Assembly (NCBI GenBank): GCA_016706225.1
Contig: JADJKB010000008.1
Coordinates: 682,001-746,000, forward strand
DNA from: Myxococcales bacterium
GTDB taxonomy: Bacteria; Myxococcota_A; Polyangia; Polyangiales; Polyangiaceae
DNA length: 64,000 bases
Direction of reading: 5' to 3'
Part shown: positions 47,526 to 55,962 of the stretch, in pieces
How positions within the stretch are numbered: the stretch's first letter is position 1
Layout: each line of letters begins with the position of its first letter
Made by a program: the position numbers and the translations under genes
Notes under the pieces: generated by a model
Databases searched by the model: none
Told to the model about the DNA's origin: nothing
What the model saw: the letters and a program-made list of their open reading frames with translations, nothing else

Positions 47526-48602
47526 ATGGCGTGGGGATGGCTGCTCGGCGCGACAGGATTGATGGTCGTTGCTGTGTGCGTTGCCTGCGAGACCGGCGGC
47601 GACTCGGGCGGACCGAGTGGCGGCGGTCAAGCCGGCGCTAGCGGAGCGGTGTCGGGAGGGAACGGCGGCGGGGGCTCCACCGGCGGCACCGGGGGCGCAG
47701 CTGGGGAAGTGGGCGGTGGCGGGCAGCCCGCAGGTCCGATCGCGGTCGCGTCGGACCTCGGGAACCCAACTCGGATCGCCCTGAGCGCGAACAGCATCTA
47801 CGTGGTCGCGTACGATTTCAACAACCAGAGTCACGGGCTCCTGAAGATCCCAAAGGCGGGAGGTGCGACCGAGTGGCTGGTGAAAGTCGACCAAGACATT
47901 CGGGACCTCGCGTTGGACGCGACCAGTATTTACTACACCACGCCAACCGCCCAGGGCTGCGTCTTTTCTCTGTTGCAGGGGGGCGGCACTCCGTCCAGCT
48001 TGTCTTCGAACGTTTGCGGGAGGCACATCGCGGTGCAGGACGGCAACCTCTTCTGGACCGCCGACACGTCGGTGGCAAAGGCAACGCTGTCGGGCGCCGA
48101 TTTGACGGTGATCGCGCAGGACTTCGCGTCGTCGTTCGACATGTACGGGTTTGCGGTCGACGCGAGCGGCGTCTACTGGGGGAACAAAAAGTGGCAGATC
48201 ATGAAGACGACATTGTCAGGCGGCACACCGGTTGAATTGGCGACGGCAACAGGAACGGCCCAAGCCTTGGCAATTGCCGGCGGCAACGTGTACTTCACGA
48301 TCGGCGCATCGGGGTCGGAAGGCAAAGTTGCAAGCGTGCCGATCCAGGGAGGACCGGTGACCGTGCTCGCAGTGGGTCAGACCGATCCAACCACCATCGC
48401 AGCGGACGGGAAGAGTCTCTACTGGGTTAACAGAGGATGGGGCAAGATGGACGGCGCGATCATGAAACTAACCCCGGGCGGGTCGCCAACGGCCATTGCA
48501 CAAGGTTTGGCAACGCCCGAAGACCTGGCGCTCGATGCCTCGCACGTGTACTGGACCGACCAAGATGGCCCTCTGGGCAGGGTGATGAAAGCCGCGAAAT
48601 AG
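47526..48602 (+). CDS. Cassette-borne beta-propeller lipoprotein
   Basis: A 358-residue lipoprotein, lipobox VAVCVAC at about residues 15-21, and a Gly-rich linker to residue 70. Propeller blades follow with repeated LALDATSIYYT, FAVDASGVYWG and LALDASHVYWT motifs. It has the same architecture as the chromosomal gene at 1687-2769, a striking cargo for an integron cassette. At 1.1 kb it is long for a cassette gene. Sense orientation, flanked by two attC of the same subtype. Confidence 0.85.
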   Translation: MAWGWLLGATGLMVVAVCVACETGGDSGGPSGGGQAGASGAVSGGNGGGGSTGGTGGAAGEVGGGGQPAGPIAVASDLGNPTRIALSANSIYVVAYDFNNQSHGLLKIPKAGGATEWLVKVDQDIRDLALDATSIYYTTPTAQGCVFSLLQGGGTPSSLSSNVCGRHIAVQDGNLFWTADTSVAKATLSGADLTVIAQDFASSFDMYGFAVDASGVYWGNKKWQIMKTTLSGGTPVELATATGTAQALAIAGGNVYFTIGASGSEGKVASVPIQGGPVTVLAVGQTDPTTIAADGKSLYWVNRGWGKMDGAIMKLTPGGSPTAIAQGLATPEDLALDASHVYWTDQDGPLGRVMKAAK

Positions 48603-48625
48603 GCCCAGCGAACATCCGGGGGCCG

Positions 48626-48792
48626 GATAACGGGGCACGCGTTGACCCGCGAGCGCCGTGCCTCATCGTAACAGACGGCAAGGCGTGAACGCACGCGGGC
48701 GAGTGCCGAAAACAAAGTGGTCGCCCGCGGGCGCGGGACGGACGGTGAACCTCGCCACGACCGGCGCTCGGCGGGTCCAACGCGAGTTAGGC
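48626..48792 (+). other. attC site
   Basis: GGATAAC to GTTAGGC. Nearly identical to the attC at 47305-47472, so it belongs to the same subtype (GCGTTGACCCGCGAGCGC arm). Complete. Confidence 0.85.
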
Positions 48793-49157
48793 GGCACCCG
48801 CGGGAGGTTTGGCGAGCGGGCCAGACCACCCCCGACAGCACGCCAACCGGTGTGTCGGCGCGCGGGCCCTGTCCGTCCGGTCGTAATGATCTCTCGGAAC
48901 ACCATGCCCAGGAATCCGTGGGTTGCAAGGCCCGAGCCGGCGAGAAGGAGAAAGAGCTGGCGACCGGACAGCACAATCAGCAGAACTGCGATGAACGACG
49001 TCGCGCGCACTCGGCGCTCCCCGTGGGATCCGCGCCCGAGTGTGGCCCAGACGCAGCCCGTCGCTGCGCAGAGGAGGATTAGCCAGGCCGGGTTTGGCGC
49101 GCTGCCAAAACGCATTCGGTGAACCACAGCGAGCGCGCCGTAGCCGATGACTAGCAC
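48663..49157 (-). CDS. Hypothetical small membrane protein of cassette
   Basis: From GTG 49157 the minus strand encodes hydrophobic segments (VLVIGYGALAVVHRM, AWLILLCAATGCVWATL, FIAVLLIVLSGRQLFLLLAG), suggesting three or four membrane helices. The frame runs into the attC at its 3' end, so the true stop or a frame break is uncertain. Antisense to the attC. Low certainty. Confidence 0.35.
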   Translation of the reverse strand: MLVIGYGALAVVHRMRFGSAPNPAWLILLCAATGCVWATLGRGSHGERRVRATSFIAVLLIVLSGRQLFLLLAGSGLATHGFLGMVFREIITTGRTGPARRHTGWRAVGGGLARSPNLPRVPPNSRWTRRAPVVARFTVRPAPAGDHFVFGTRPRAFTPCRLLR

Positions 49158-49193
49158 GTCGCTGAGCCGTGCCCGGTCTTGCACTTCAGGTCC

Positions 49194-49354
49194 GCCTAAC
49201 GGATGCGCGTTCACCCGCGAACGCGCGAGATCATCGTATCAGACGGCAGGGCATTTTCGAGGCCGGCGCGTGCCGTAGAAGAGGCGCCGGCCGCCGCGGA
49301 ACGGACGGTGAAGTCGGCAAGACCCGCGTTCGGCGGGTGGAACGCGAGTTATGC
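49194..49354 (+). other. attC site
   Basis: GCCTAAC to GTTATGC. Arms GCGTTCACCCGCGAACGCG and CGCGTTCGGCGGGTGGAACGC with two extra G in the 3' arm. Complete. Confidence 0.87.
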
Positions 49355-49686
49355 CGTGCGTCGGTGGTTCAGGGAGCGGAGCCGTGGACGTCACCGTGCG
49401 GCGTGGCGCCGTGATCTCGGAGTTCGGCGCCAGCTCGCGCGGCTTCTGCTGGCAAGGCGCAGCAAACCCGGTTCGCAGCGCGACTGTTCATCAGCGGGCC
49501 CGGCTTCGAGCGCCACGACGGTCGGGGTCGTCATGGCGCGACCGGATGCGCGAGTGACTTCCGGCATCAACCGCGGGCAAGGCGCCGTGGGCTCGGCCGC
49601 GCTGCCTCGCTCGTCGATGCGGAGGAACTCTGAATCTGAGACCACAAAGACAGTCGGCAAGGCGCCGTGGGTCTTGGGAGACACCG
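49355..49686 (+). repeat. ORF-less cassette, copy 1 of 4
   Basis: A cassette body shared with 51118-51471, 51638-51986 and 52152-52497. Landmarks are GGTTCAGGG...GGAGCCGTGG at the start, GATCACGGTCGGGGTCGTC or a variant in the middle, and GGAGGAACTCTGAATCTGAG near the end. Copies differ by out-of-frame indels, so no protein is conserved. Confidence 0.75.
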
Positions 49687-49850
49687 GTATAACGGGACAC
49701 ACGTTCACCCGCGAACGCCGAGCGTCAAGTCGTCAGTCGGCGAGGCGCGTCTCACGCGGGCGAGTGCCGCACCAGAATGTTCGCCCGCGGAAGCGGAACG
49801 GACGGTGAAGTCGGCAAGACTGGCGTTCGGCGGTGCAACGTGAGTTATCC
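49687..49850 (+). other. attC site
   Basis: GTATAAC to GTTATCC. CACGTTCACCCGCGAACG arm; the 3' arm has lost one G (CGTTCGGCGGTGCAACGTG). Complete. Confidence 0.83.
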
Positions 49851-50290
49851 GGCGTCGGTGAAGTTCCACGCGTCCGGCAGGTCGGTCCCGCCTCACCGCA
49901 CTCGGGCATGTCAGGTTGAAGGTTGATCGCGCAGCAGCCAGGGCAGCGGCGGAACTCGAATTCGTGCGGGAACGCGGGCGGCGGCTCGAGTCCGGCTGCG
50001 CGGAGGGCATCGCGAAGCCGGCCAACAGCTGGGTTCGGGGCAGTATCCCGTGGACTGGTTCGTAACTGCACGACCGCCACTCTTCTTGGCGTCACCGACA
50101 GAGAAGCTCGCCAGCAGCCAGAACCGGGGCCCGCGTGCGCACGCGACGTGTTCCGAACGGCGATCCGATAGCCAGAGGCTGCCTTCGGCGTCGACGACGC
50201 AGGTGAACTCAAGGGTGGTCGCTGGCCCAACGACAATGTCGTCGAGCGAACCGGGGGCCTCTTGTTGGCCGGGCCAACGATGGGTACTCG
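49850..50290 (-). pseudogene. Hypothetical cassette protein, frameshifted
   Basis: The minus strand reads RWPGQQEAPGSLDDIVVG, then LEFTCVVDAEGSLWLSD and FWLLASFSVGDAKK, which look like a real beta-rich protein. Near 50030 the coding signal changes frame to VGRLRDALRAAGLEPPPAF and FEFRRCPGCCAINLQPDMP. Family unknown. No clean start; the two parts together would be about 140 residues. Antisense to the attC. Confidence 0.5.
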
Positions 50291-50313
50291 GGCAGAGTCA
50301 GCCCGGGTCGGCC

Positions 50314-50478
50314 GGATAACGGAACCACGTTCACCCGCGAACGCCGAGCGTCAAGTCGTCAGTCGGCAAGGCGCTGCAGACGCGGGCGAGTGCCGCATCA
50401 GAGTGTTCGCCCGCGGAGGTGGAACGGGCGGTGAAACTCGCCATGGCCGGCGTTCGGCGGGTGCAACGTGAGTTAGGC
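50314..50478 (+). other. attC site
   Basis: GGATAAC to GTTAGGC. Arms CACGTTCACCCGCGAACG and CGTTCGGCGGGTGCAACGTG. Complete. Confidence 0.87.
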
Positions 50479-50496
50479 GGCTGCTGGACGACCGGT

Positions 50497-50949
50497 TTAG
50501 TCGCAGGCTAGGCATACTCGAGGCGCGCCATCCTCGTCTGGTCGCGTGGTGACCGCGACGGACTCCGCGTACTGCGACGTGGCGGGGTTCGGGCAAGACA
50601 GCACCGCTTGAACGAAAACCAGAGGTGGGACGTAGTCGTGCGTCTCGACGTAGTGGACGATCATCCTCGGCGCCACAAAGAGGAGGTCACCGGACGGCAC
50701 GGCAATCTCCCCGGAATCGAGATGGCTCCCGCAGAACTCACAAGTATGTGGACCTGCAAAGGCCGGCCACCACGTGAGCACTTCAAACATCTCAAGAGAT
50801 TGCTCGCGCAAGACCCTGAGCGCTGCAAGGAAGCCTGGAGGACTCGTGCCGCGGGGGTAGTCGTGTAGAGAGGAAAGCCACCCGACCGCTCGAACACCTT
50901 TGCCGCGCGCCGCGAGCGTGCTCTGGGTCAGGTCGGGATAGTAGGTCAT
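50497..50949 (-). CDS. DUF7919-like cassette protein
   Basis: A 150-residue soluble protein: MTYYPDLTQSTL, VRAVGWLSSLHDYPRG, a CxxC-like pair (GPHTCEFCGSH), APRMIVHYVETHDYVPP and a C-terminal CLACD. The pattern agrees with the DUF7919 family as I remember it, found as stand-alone proteins in many myxobacteria, sometimes beside colicin-type toxins. A role in immunity is only a suggestion. ATG 50949 lies four bases from the attC start and reads away from it. Confidence 0.8.
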   Translation of the reverse strand: MTYYPDLTQSTLAARGKGVRAVGWLSSLHDYPRGTSPPGFLAALRVLREQSLEMFEVLTWWPAFAGPHTCEFCGSHLDSGEIAVPSGDLLFVAPRMIVHYVETHDYVPPLVFVQAVLSCPNPATSQYAESVAVTTRPDEDGAPRVCLACD

Positions 50950-50953
50950 GTCC

Positions 50954-51117
50954 GCCTAACGGATGCGCGTTCACCCGCGAACGCGCGAGATCATCGTATC
51001 AGACGGCAGGGGCATACAGACGCCGGCGCGTGCCGCATCAATTTGGGCGCCGGCCGCCGCGGGACGGACGGTGAAGTCGGCAAGGCCCGCGTTCGGCGGG
51101 TGGAACGCGAGTTATGC
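50954..51117 (+). other. attC site
   Basis: GCCTAAC to GTTATGC. Same subtype as 49194-49354 (GCGTTCACCCGCGAACGCG arm). Complete. Confidence 0.87.
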
Positions 51118-51471
51118 GCCGTGCGTCGGTGGTTCAGGAGTGGAGCCGTGGGGCGCTCCACGGCGCGGCCCCGTGATCTCGGCCTGAGCTCGGCGCCAGC
51201 TTCGCCCGGCTTCTGCTGAACGGCTCCGGTCGGCAAGGCGCTGGCGGTCTTGGGCGCAGCTGCGATTGTTCAACAGCCGGCTCGTCTTCGAGCGCGATCA
51301 CGGTCGGGGTCGGCCCTGGCGCGACCGGACGCCGTGGAAGACTTCCGACCTCAACAGCCCGCCCGGCGCCGTGGGCTCGGCTTCGCGCTGCCCCGCTCCT
51401 CAAAGCGGAGGAACTCTGAATCTGAGACCGCAAAGACAGTCGGCAAGGCGCCGTGGTCTCGCGAGACACCG
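51118..51471 (+). repeat. ORF-less cassette, copy 2 of 4
   Basis: Second copy of the repeated cassette body, most diverged in its first 200 bases. It keeps the CGATCACGGTCGGGGTCG and GAACTCTGAATCTGAG landmarks. Confidence 0.75.
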
Positions 51472-51637
51472 GCATAACGACCATCGCGTTCACCCGCGAA
51501 CGCGCGAGACCATCGTACCAGACCGCCGGGCGTTTTCGAGGCCGGCGCGTGCCGCAGAAAATTGGGCGCCGGCCGCCGCGGAACGGACGGTCCAGTCGGC
51601 AAGACCCGCGCTCGTCGGGTGGAACGCGAGGTTATAC
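51472..51637 (+). other. attC site
   Basis: GCATAAC to GTTATAC, GCGTTCACCCGCGAACGCG subtype. The 3' arm reads GCTCGTCGGGTGG, slightly degenerate. Complete. Confidence 0.83.
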
Positions 51638-51986
51638 CGTGCCACGGTGGTTCAGGGCGCGGAGCCGTGGGACGCCACCGTGCGGCGTGGCGCCGCGAGC
51701 TCGGAGCTCGGCGTCAGGTCGCCCGCCTTCTGCCGATGGGCTCCAGTCGGAAGGCGTTGGGGGGTGGTCTTGGTTGCAGCGCGGCTCGTTCAACAGCCGG
51801 CTCGTTTTCGAGCGCGATCACGGTCGGGGTCGTCAAGGCGCCACCGGACGCGAGAGACGCGCGCTCGGCGTCAACCGCGGAGACGCAGGGCGCCGGGGGC
51901 TCGGGCCGCGCTGGCTGTTGGAAGCGGAGGAACTCTGAAGACCGCAAAGACAGTCGGCAAGGCGCCGTGGGTCTCGGGAGACACCG
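51638..51986 (+). repeat. ORF-less cassette, copy 3 of 4
   Basis: Third copy. A 5-base deletion turns the GAACTCTGAATCTGAGACC landmark into GAACTCTGAAGACC, which would break any frame shared with the other copies. Confidence 0.75.
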
Positions 51987-52151
51987 GTATAACGAGAGCG
52001 CGTTCACCCGCGAACGCGAGGAACATCGTAGCAGACAGCGCGGCGCTTTCGCAGGCCGGCGCAAGCCGTAGACAGAGAGGGCGCCGGCCGTTTCAGAACG
52101 GACGGTGAAGTCGGCAAGACCCGCGTTCGGCGGGTGCAACGCGAGTTATGC
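51987..52151 (+). other. attC site
   Basis: GTATAAC to GTTATGC. Arms GCGTTCACCCGCGAACGCG and CGCGTTCGGCGGGTGCAACGC. Complete. Confidence 0.85.
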
Positions 52152-52497
52152 CGTGCCACGGTGGTTCAGGGCGCGGAGCCGTGGGCGCCACCGTGCAACG
52201 TGGCGCCGCGAGCTCGGAGCTTGGCGTCAGCTCGCGCGGCTTCTGCTCGCTGCGCCACGGTTGGCAAGGCGCAGTGGTCTTGGTTGCAGCGCGGCTCGTT
52301 CAACAGCCGGCTCGTTCTCGAGCGCGATCACGGTCGGGGTCGTCATGGCGCGACCGGACGCGCGAGAGACTTTCGACTTCAACAGTCGCGTGGGCGCCGT
52401 GGGCTCGGCCGCGCTGCCTCTCTCGTCGAAGCGGAGGAACTCTGAATCTGAGACCGCAAAGACAGTCGGCAAGGCGCCGTGGTCTCGCGAGACACCG
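52152..52497 (+). repeat. ORF-less cassette, copy 4 of 4
   Basis: Fourth copy, closest to copy 3 at its start and to copy 1 at its end. Longest open frame on either strand is GC-driven and not shared by all copies. Confidence 0.75.
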
Positions 52498-52662
52498 GCA
52501 TAACGAGACACACGTTCACCCGCGAACGCCGAGCGTCAAGTCGTCAGGCGGCGAGGCGCTGCAGACGCGGGCGAGTGCCGCATCAGTGTGGTCGCCCGCG
52601 GAAGCGGAACGGACGGGGAAGTCGGAATGACTGGCGTTCGGCGGGTGCAACGTGAGTTATGC
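52498..52662 (+). other. attC site
   Basis: GCATAAC to GTTATGC, CACGTTCACCCGCGAACG subtype. Last complete attC of the array before the second IS21-like element. Confidence 0.87.
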
Positions 52663-52710
52663 GGTGCTGCCTGGTCTGATGCGATCAGGCTCGGCGGGAC
52701 GAGGAGACCC

Positions 52711-52848
52711 GTCAGGTAGCGCAAAGTTCGACGACCAAGACGTCGCCACTGGCGCTGAGTCGGACCTCGGTGGACACGCGCATTGGGAAGACCTCGCCGA
52801 CTGGTGCGTATTCCGACCGAGCGAGCACCGTCCGCTGACTGAGCAGTC
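52711..52848 (-). pseudogene. C-terminal fragment of cassette gene split by IS21 copy 2
   Basis: Minus-strand frame reading LLSQRTVLARSEYAPVGEV, then FPMRVSTEVRLSASGDV and a TGA at 52711. It has good coding character and no start. It continues, across the IS21-like element, the N-terminal part at 55441-55793. Confidence 0.6.
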
Positions 52849-52926
52849 ATTCCGAAGGCATCTGAGCGCTGATCGGAGCGCAGCGACGGGTGGGGTGGGG
52901 TCAGGACTGCTTGGTCGGTTCCTTGG

Positions 52927-53656
52927 TCAGGCCTTCTTCGCGCGGATGGATGGTCCGCCGAGCGAGACGACGTGGGCGTTGTGCACGACGCGGTCGCAGA
53001 TCGCGTCAGCGATCGTCGGATCTCCGAGCGCTGCGCCAAGTTTTCGTCGCGAGCTGGGTGGTGATCACGGTCGACGACTTGCCGTAGCGGTCCTCGAGCA
53101 CCTCCAGCAGGTCGCGCCGCTGGTCGTCGGTCATCGGGTTGAGCAAGAAGTCGTCGAGCACCAGCACGTCGATGCGCGCGAGCTTGCCGAGCAGCGAGTT
53201 CGACGTGCCGGAGACGCGCGCGAGAGCCAGCTCTTCGAGCACGCGCGGCACGCGGACGAAAAGCGAGCGGTGCCCGGCGCGGTATGCAGCGTCCGCGAGT
53301 GTGGCACCAAGGTAGCTCTTCCCGACGCCGGTCTTGCCGGTCACGATCACGTTGTGGTGCTCGCTGACCCAGCGGCAGGTCGCGAGCTGGCGGACGGTGG
53401 CCTTGGCGATGCCGCGCTCGGAATCGCACGCGACGTCTTCCAACGTCGCCTGGGTCGCGAGCTTGGCCTCTTTCAGGCGCCGTGCGGTGCGCCGGTTGTC
53501 GCGTGCGGTCCACTCGCGATCGACGATGATGCCGAGCTTCTCGTCGAAGTTGAGTCGTTGATCCGGCGGCGCGCGCATCAGCTCGCGTGTCGCCTCGGCC
53601 ATGGCGCCGAGCTGCAGCTCGTCGAGCTTGGTGAGGGTGTCTTCGATGGTGGTCAA
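52927..53656 (-). pseudogene. istB: IstB-type ATPase, frameshift near C terminus
   Basis: The intact part from 53656 reads MTTIEDTLTKLDELQL, Walker A in NVIVTGKTGVGKSYLG and Walker B in RIDVLVLDDFLL, with RDLLEVLEDRYGKSSTVITTQ. Near 53045 one base is off. The open frame ends at 53006, while the conserved end (DPTIADAICDRVVHNAH, then SLGGPSIRAKKA) is in another frame stopping at 52927. IstB binds ATP and assists IstA. Its start overlaps the end of istA by four bases. Confidence 0.85.
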
Positions 53657-55227
53657 TGGACGATCTCCTTTCGGTCGTAATACTCACCGCCGCGCACGTT
53701 ATCGTGCTCGAGCGGTGCAGCTCTGGTGGCGGCGGGCGACCGCTGCTCGCGGTCGAGTCCCTGCCGGAGGATGGCTTCGATGTACTTGCGGTGCGGTGCG
53801 CGCGAGATGCTCGCCGTCAGCGCGAGGGCGCACGCAGCGTCCATGCGCTCGGCGCCGTGCTTCTGGGCGACACGCAGAAGGCCGAGACACGCGCGGTAGC
53901 CCTGGTCGGGATGCACGTACTGCGCGAGCGTGCGCTCGACCACGGTGGCGACCGCCGGCCCGAACGTCGAGGCCCACTCGAGCATGCGCTCGGGCGGCCA
54001 CGTCCGATGCTCGTGTTGCAGCGGACGATGCGCGTCGCAGGTGACCGGCGTGCCGCGCCTGCCATAGCTGCGCGGGTGGGACGCGATTCGCTCATTGTTC
54101 CGGAAAATCTCGACGATGCTCGCTGTTGCGCGCACCTCGACCTGCTGGCCGATCAGCGTGTGCGACACGCTGTAGTGTCGGAAGTCGAACTCGACGTGGT
54201 AGTCGATGTTGACGCCGACCTTGCGCCGCTCGCGCAGCTCGTAGCGCAGCGCGGGCAGGGGCCGCATCGCTGGCAGGTCGATGCTCTCGAACGCCGAGCG
54301 ACGACAGCCTTCCAGCCGCTTGAACGGCCGAGCGTTGAGGTCCTCGAGCAGGTCCGCGATGGCCTCGTTGAGCTCGCTCAGGCTGAAGAACTTGCTGTTG
54401 CGCAGCCGCGCGACGATCCAGCGCTGCGCCAGCAGCACGGCCGCTTCGACCTTGGCCTTGTCTCGCGGCTTGCGCGGCCGCGCCGGGATCACCGCGAGCT
54501 CGTAGTGTCTCGCGAAGTCGAGGTAGGTCTCGTTGATCAGCGGGTCGTAGCGGTCGGGGCCGCGGACGGCGCTGCGCAGCTGATCAGGAACGAGCACCTC
54601 CGGCGACGCTCCGAAGTATTCGAGCCCGCGGATCGTCGAACCGACGAAGTCGGCGATCTTCTGGGTGAGCGTGGCCTCGGAGAAGGTGTAGTTGCTGGCG
54701 CCGAGCACCATCACGAACAGCTCGACCTCGTGCTCTTCGCCCGTCTGCGGATCGACGATGTGCGGCTTGCCCGAGTAGTCGAGGAACGCCTTCTCGCCGG
54801 CGCGATGCACCTGGCGCATCGTCGGCGACAGCTTGCTCCGCCAGGCACCGTACAGCTCGCAGAACTGGCTGTAGCGGTACGGTAGCCGACTCTCGCCGCA
54901 GCCGGTCGCCGCTGCGTGATACTCCTCCCACAACAGCTGCAGCGTGACGCCAGTGCGACTCAGCTCGCGATGCAGGTGCGCGAAGTCGATCACCGCGCGC
55001 GCCGCCGGCTCGTTGTGGCCGAGGTAGCGGAACAGCAACGCCTCGACCGCCTCGTCGGTCATGGCCTCCGCGCGCTCCCACGTCAGCCCCGCCTCCCGCG
55101 CGCGCTGCAGGTACCCCGCGACCGTGCCCGTCGCGATCGCGAGCGACGCAGCGACCTCACGCTGGCTGCGGCCAGCGTCGGTCAAACGGAGAGTCTCTCG
55201 AACCTTGCGCATGCTGAGTCGTTCCAT
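53653..55227 (-). CDS. istA: IstA transposase
   Basis: About 524 residues, open throughout. N-terminal HTH (LTDAGRSQREVAASLAIATG). RNase-H-type DDE core: first Asp in KAFLDYSGK, second in LVPDQLRSAV, Glu in DKAKVEAAVLLAQRW. C-terminal beta segment (YHVEFDFRHYSVSHTLIG). Start chosen as ATG 55227 (MERLSM); 55212 and 55242 are alternatives. As istB is frameshifted, mobility may be lost unless that shift is an error. Confidence 0.92.
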   Translation of the reverse strand: MERLSMRKVRETLRLTDAGRSQREVAASLAIATGTVAGYLQRAREAGLTWERAEAMTDEAVEALLFRYLGHNEPAARAVIDFAHLHRELSRTGVTLQLLWEEYHAAATGCGESRLPYRYSQFCELYGAWRSKLSPTMRQVHRAGEKAFLDYSGKPHIVDPQTGEEHEVELFVMVLGASNYTFSEATLTQKIADFVGSTIRGLEYFGASPEVLVPDQLRSAVRGPDRYDPLINETYLDFARHYELAVIPARPRKPRDKAKVEAAVLLAQRWIVARLRNSKFFSLSELNEAIADLLEDLNARPFKRLEGCRRSAFESIDLPAMRPLPALRYELRERRKVGVNIDYHVEFDFRHYSVSHTLIGQQVEVRATASIVEIFRNNERIASHPRSYGRRGTPVTCDAHRPLQHEHRTWPPERMLEWASTFGPAVATVVERTLAQYVHPDQGYRACLGLLRVAQKHGAERMDAACALALTASISRAPHRKYIEAILRQGLDREQRSPAATRAAPLEHDNVRGGEYYDRKEIVH

Positions 55228-55302
55228 GCGCGCCGGTCGCACCGCACCGCGGCGGCGACCAACGCTTCGGGGAAGGACCCGCCGCTGTGCTCCGGCCAGA
55301 GA

Positions 55303-55440
55303 GCCGAGCGCTCAAGTGCGCCGGAACGGGCGCTCAAGTGGCCCGGAATCGGTGCTCAAGTGCGTCGGAACGAGCGCTCAAGTCGCGTCGGAATCGGTGC
55401 TCAAGTGCCGTCGGAACGAGCGCTCAAGTGCGTCCGGAAT
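55303..55440. repeat. Tandem 22-bp end repeats of IS21 copy 2
   Basis: Six units of the form GCGCTCAAGTGCGTCGGAAC with GAG/CGG joins, varying at a few bases. IS21-family ends carry such multiple transposase binding sites. Confidence 0.85.
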
Positions 55441-55793
55441 TCGCAGACTGGCAAACCCAGGCGCGAACAGAATGGCGCCGGACCCTGGCGGGTCAGCACG
55501 AAGTCCGGTGCTGGTTTGAAGATCAGCGGCACCCAGCTTGAACCGATGAGAAACGAGAACAGGTCAAGCTGCGCGGGATCGCCCTGCGCGCGAGCGATGC
55601 CAACAAGGCGACTGCCGTTCTTCATGACGCCGTGAACGCGTACCCACAGCTCGAAGTCATCCGGATCGACGGTGAGCTTCTGAGTAAGGAGTGCGACGGT
55701 CTCCGCGTCGCAGTCGCCCGTGACGGTGCGCCAGATTGGAACCGCGTCGAAATCCTCCAGTTGGAGCTCAGAGAGACTTTTCGTCGCCGCCAT
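55441..55793 (-). pseudogene. N-terminal part of cassette gene split by IS21 copy 2
   Basis: From ATG 55793: MAATKSLSELQLEDFDAVP, then VTGDCDAETVALLTQKL, RVHGVMKNGSRLVGIAR and LDLFSFLIGSSWVPLIF. The frame is open to the IS end. The missing C terminus is at 52711-52848. Together they give about 160 residues of a soluble protein I cannot assign. Upstream (55794-55962) lie two inverted repeats (ACGTCGT...ACGACGT and GGTAACG...CGTTACC) but no recognisable attC. Confidence 0.65.
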
Positions 55794-55962
55794 CGAGACC
55801 CCCGCTGCGTGGGGCGAAATCCGAATAACGTCGTAATTATACCCACGACGTAGTCCCAGTCTTCCAGTTCCGTGTAGCACTAGGCGATTGCCGGTAACGC
55901 CGACGTTACCCCGGGCGGGGGTTGGTGATATCCCGGTCGGGTAGCGCTCGAGTTCCCGCTTT

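Larger units (their letters stand above)
52849..55440 (-). mobile_element. IS21-family element (IS21 copy 2)
   Basis: About 2.6 kb, normal IS21 size, with istA and istB on the minus strand. Ends are inverted: left TTCCGAAGGCATCTGAGCGC (52850 on) against the complement of the right end (TTCCGGACGCACTTGAGCGC). The right end has about six tandem repeats of a 22-bp transposase-site-like unit. It interrupts a hypothetical cassette gene. Confidence 0.88.

Noticed and set aside
51266..52108. Plus-strand frame crossing two repeated cassettes and an attC
   Set aside because: It ignores cassette boundaries and is not conserved among the four copies.
52652..53680. Plus-strand 342-codon frame opposite istB
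   Set aside because: Antisense to a clear Walker-motif istB; a shadow.
55303..55440. Regularly spaced short repeats resembling a small CRISPR array
   Set aside because: Units are contiguous with almost no spacer, lie at the end of an IS21 element and match its other terminus in inverted form; they are transposase binding repeats.
55820..55905. Possible attC or attI from GAATAAC and GTTACC motifs
   Set aside because: Short inverted repeats are present, but the long arms with extrahelical bases and a GTTRRRY core are not.
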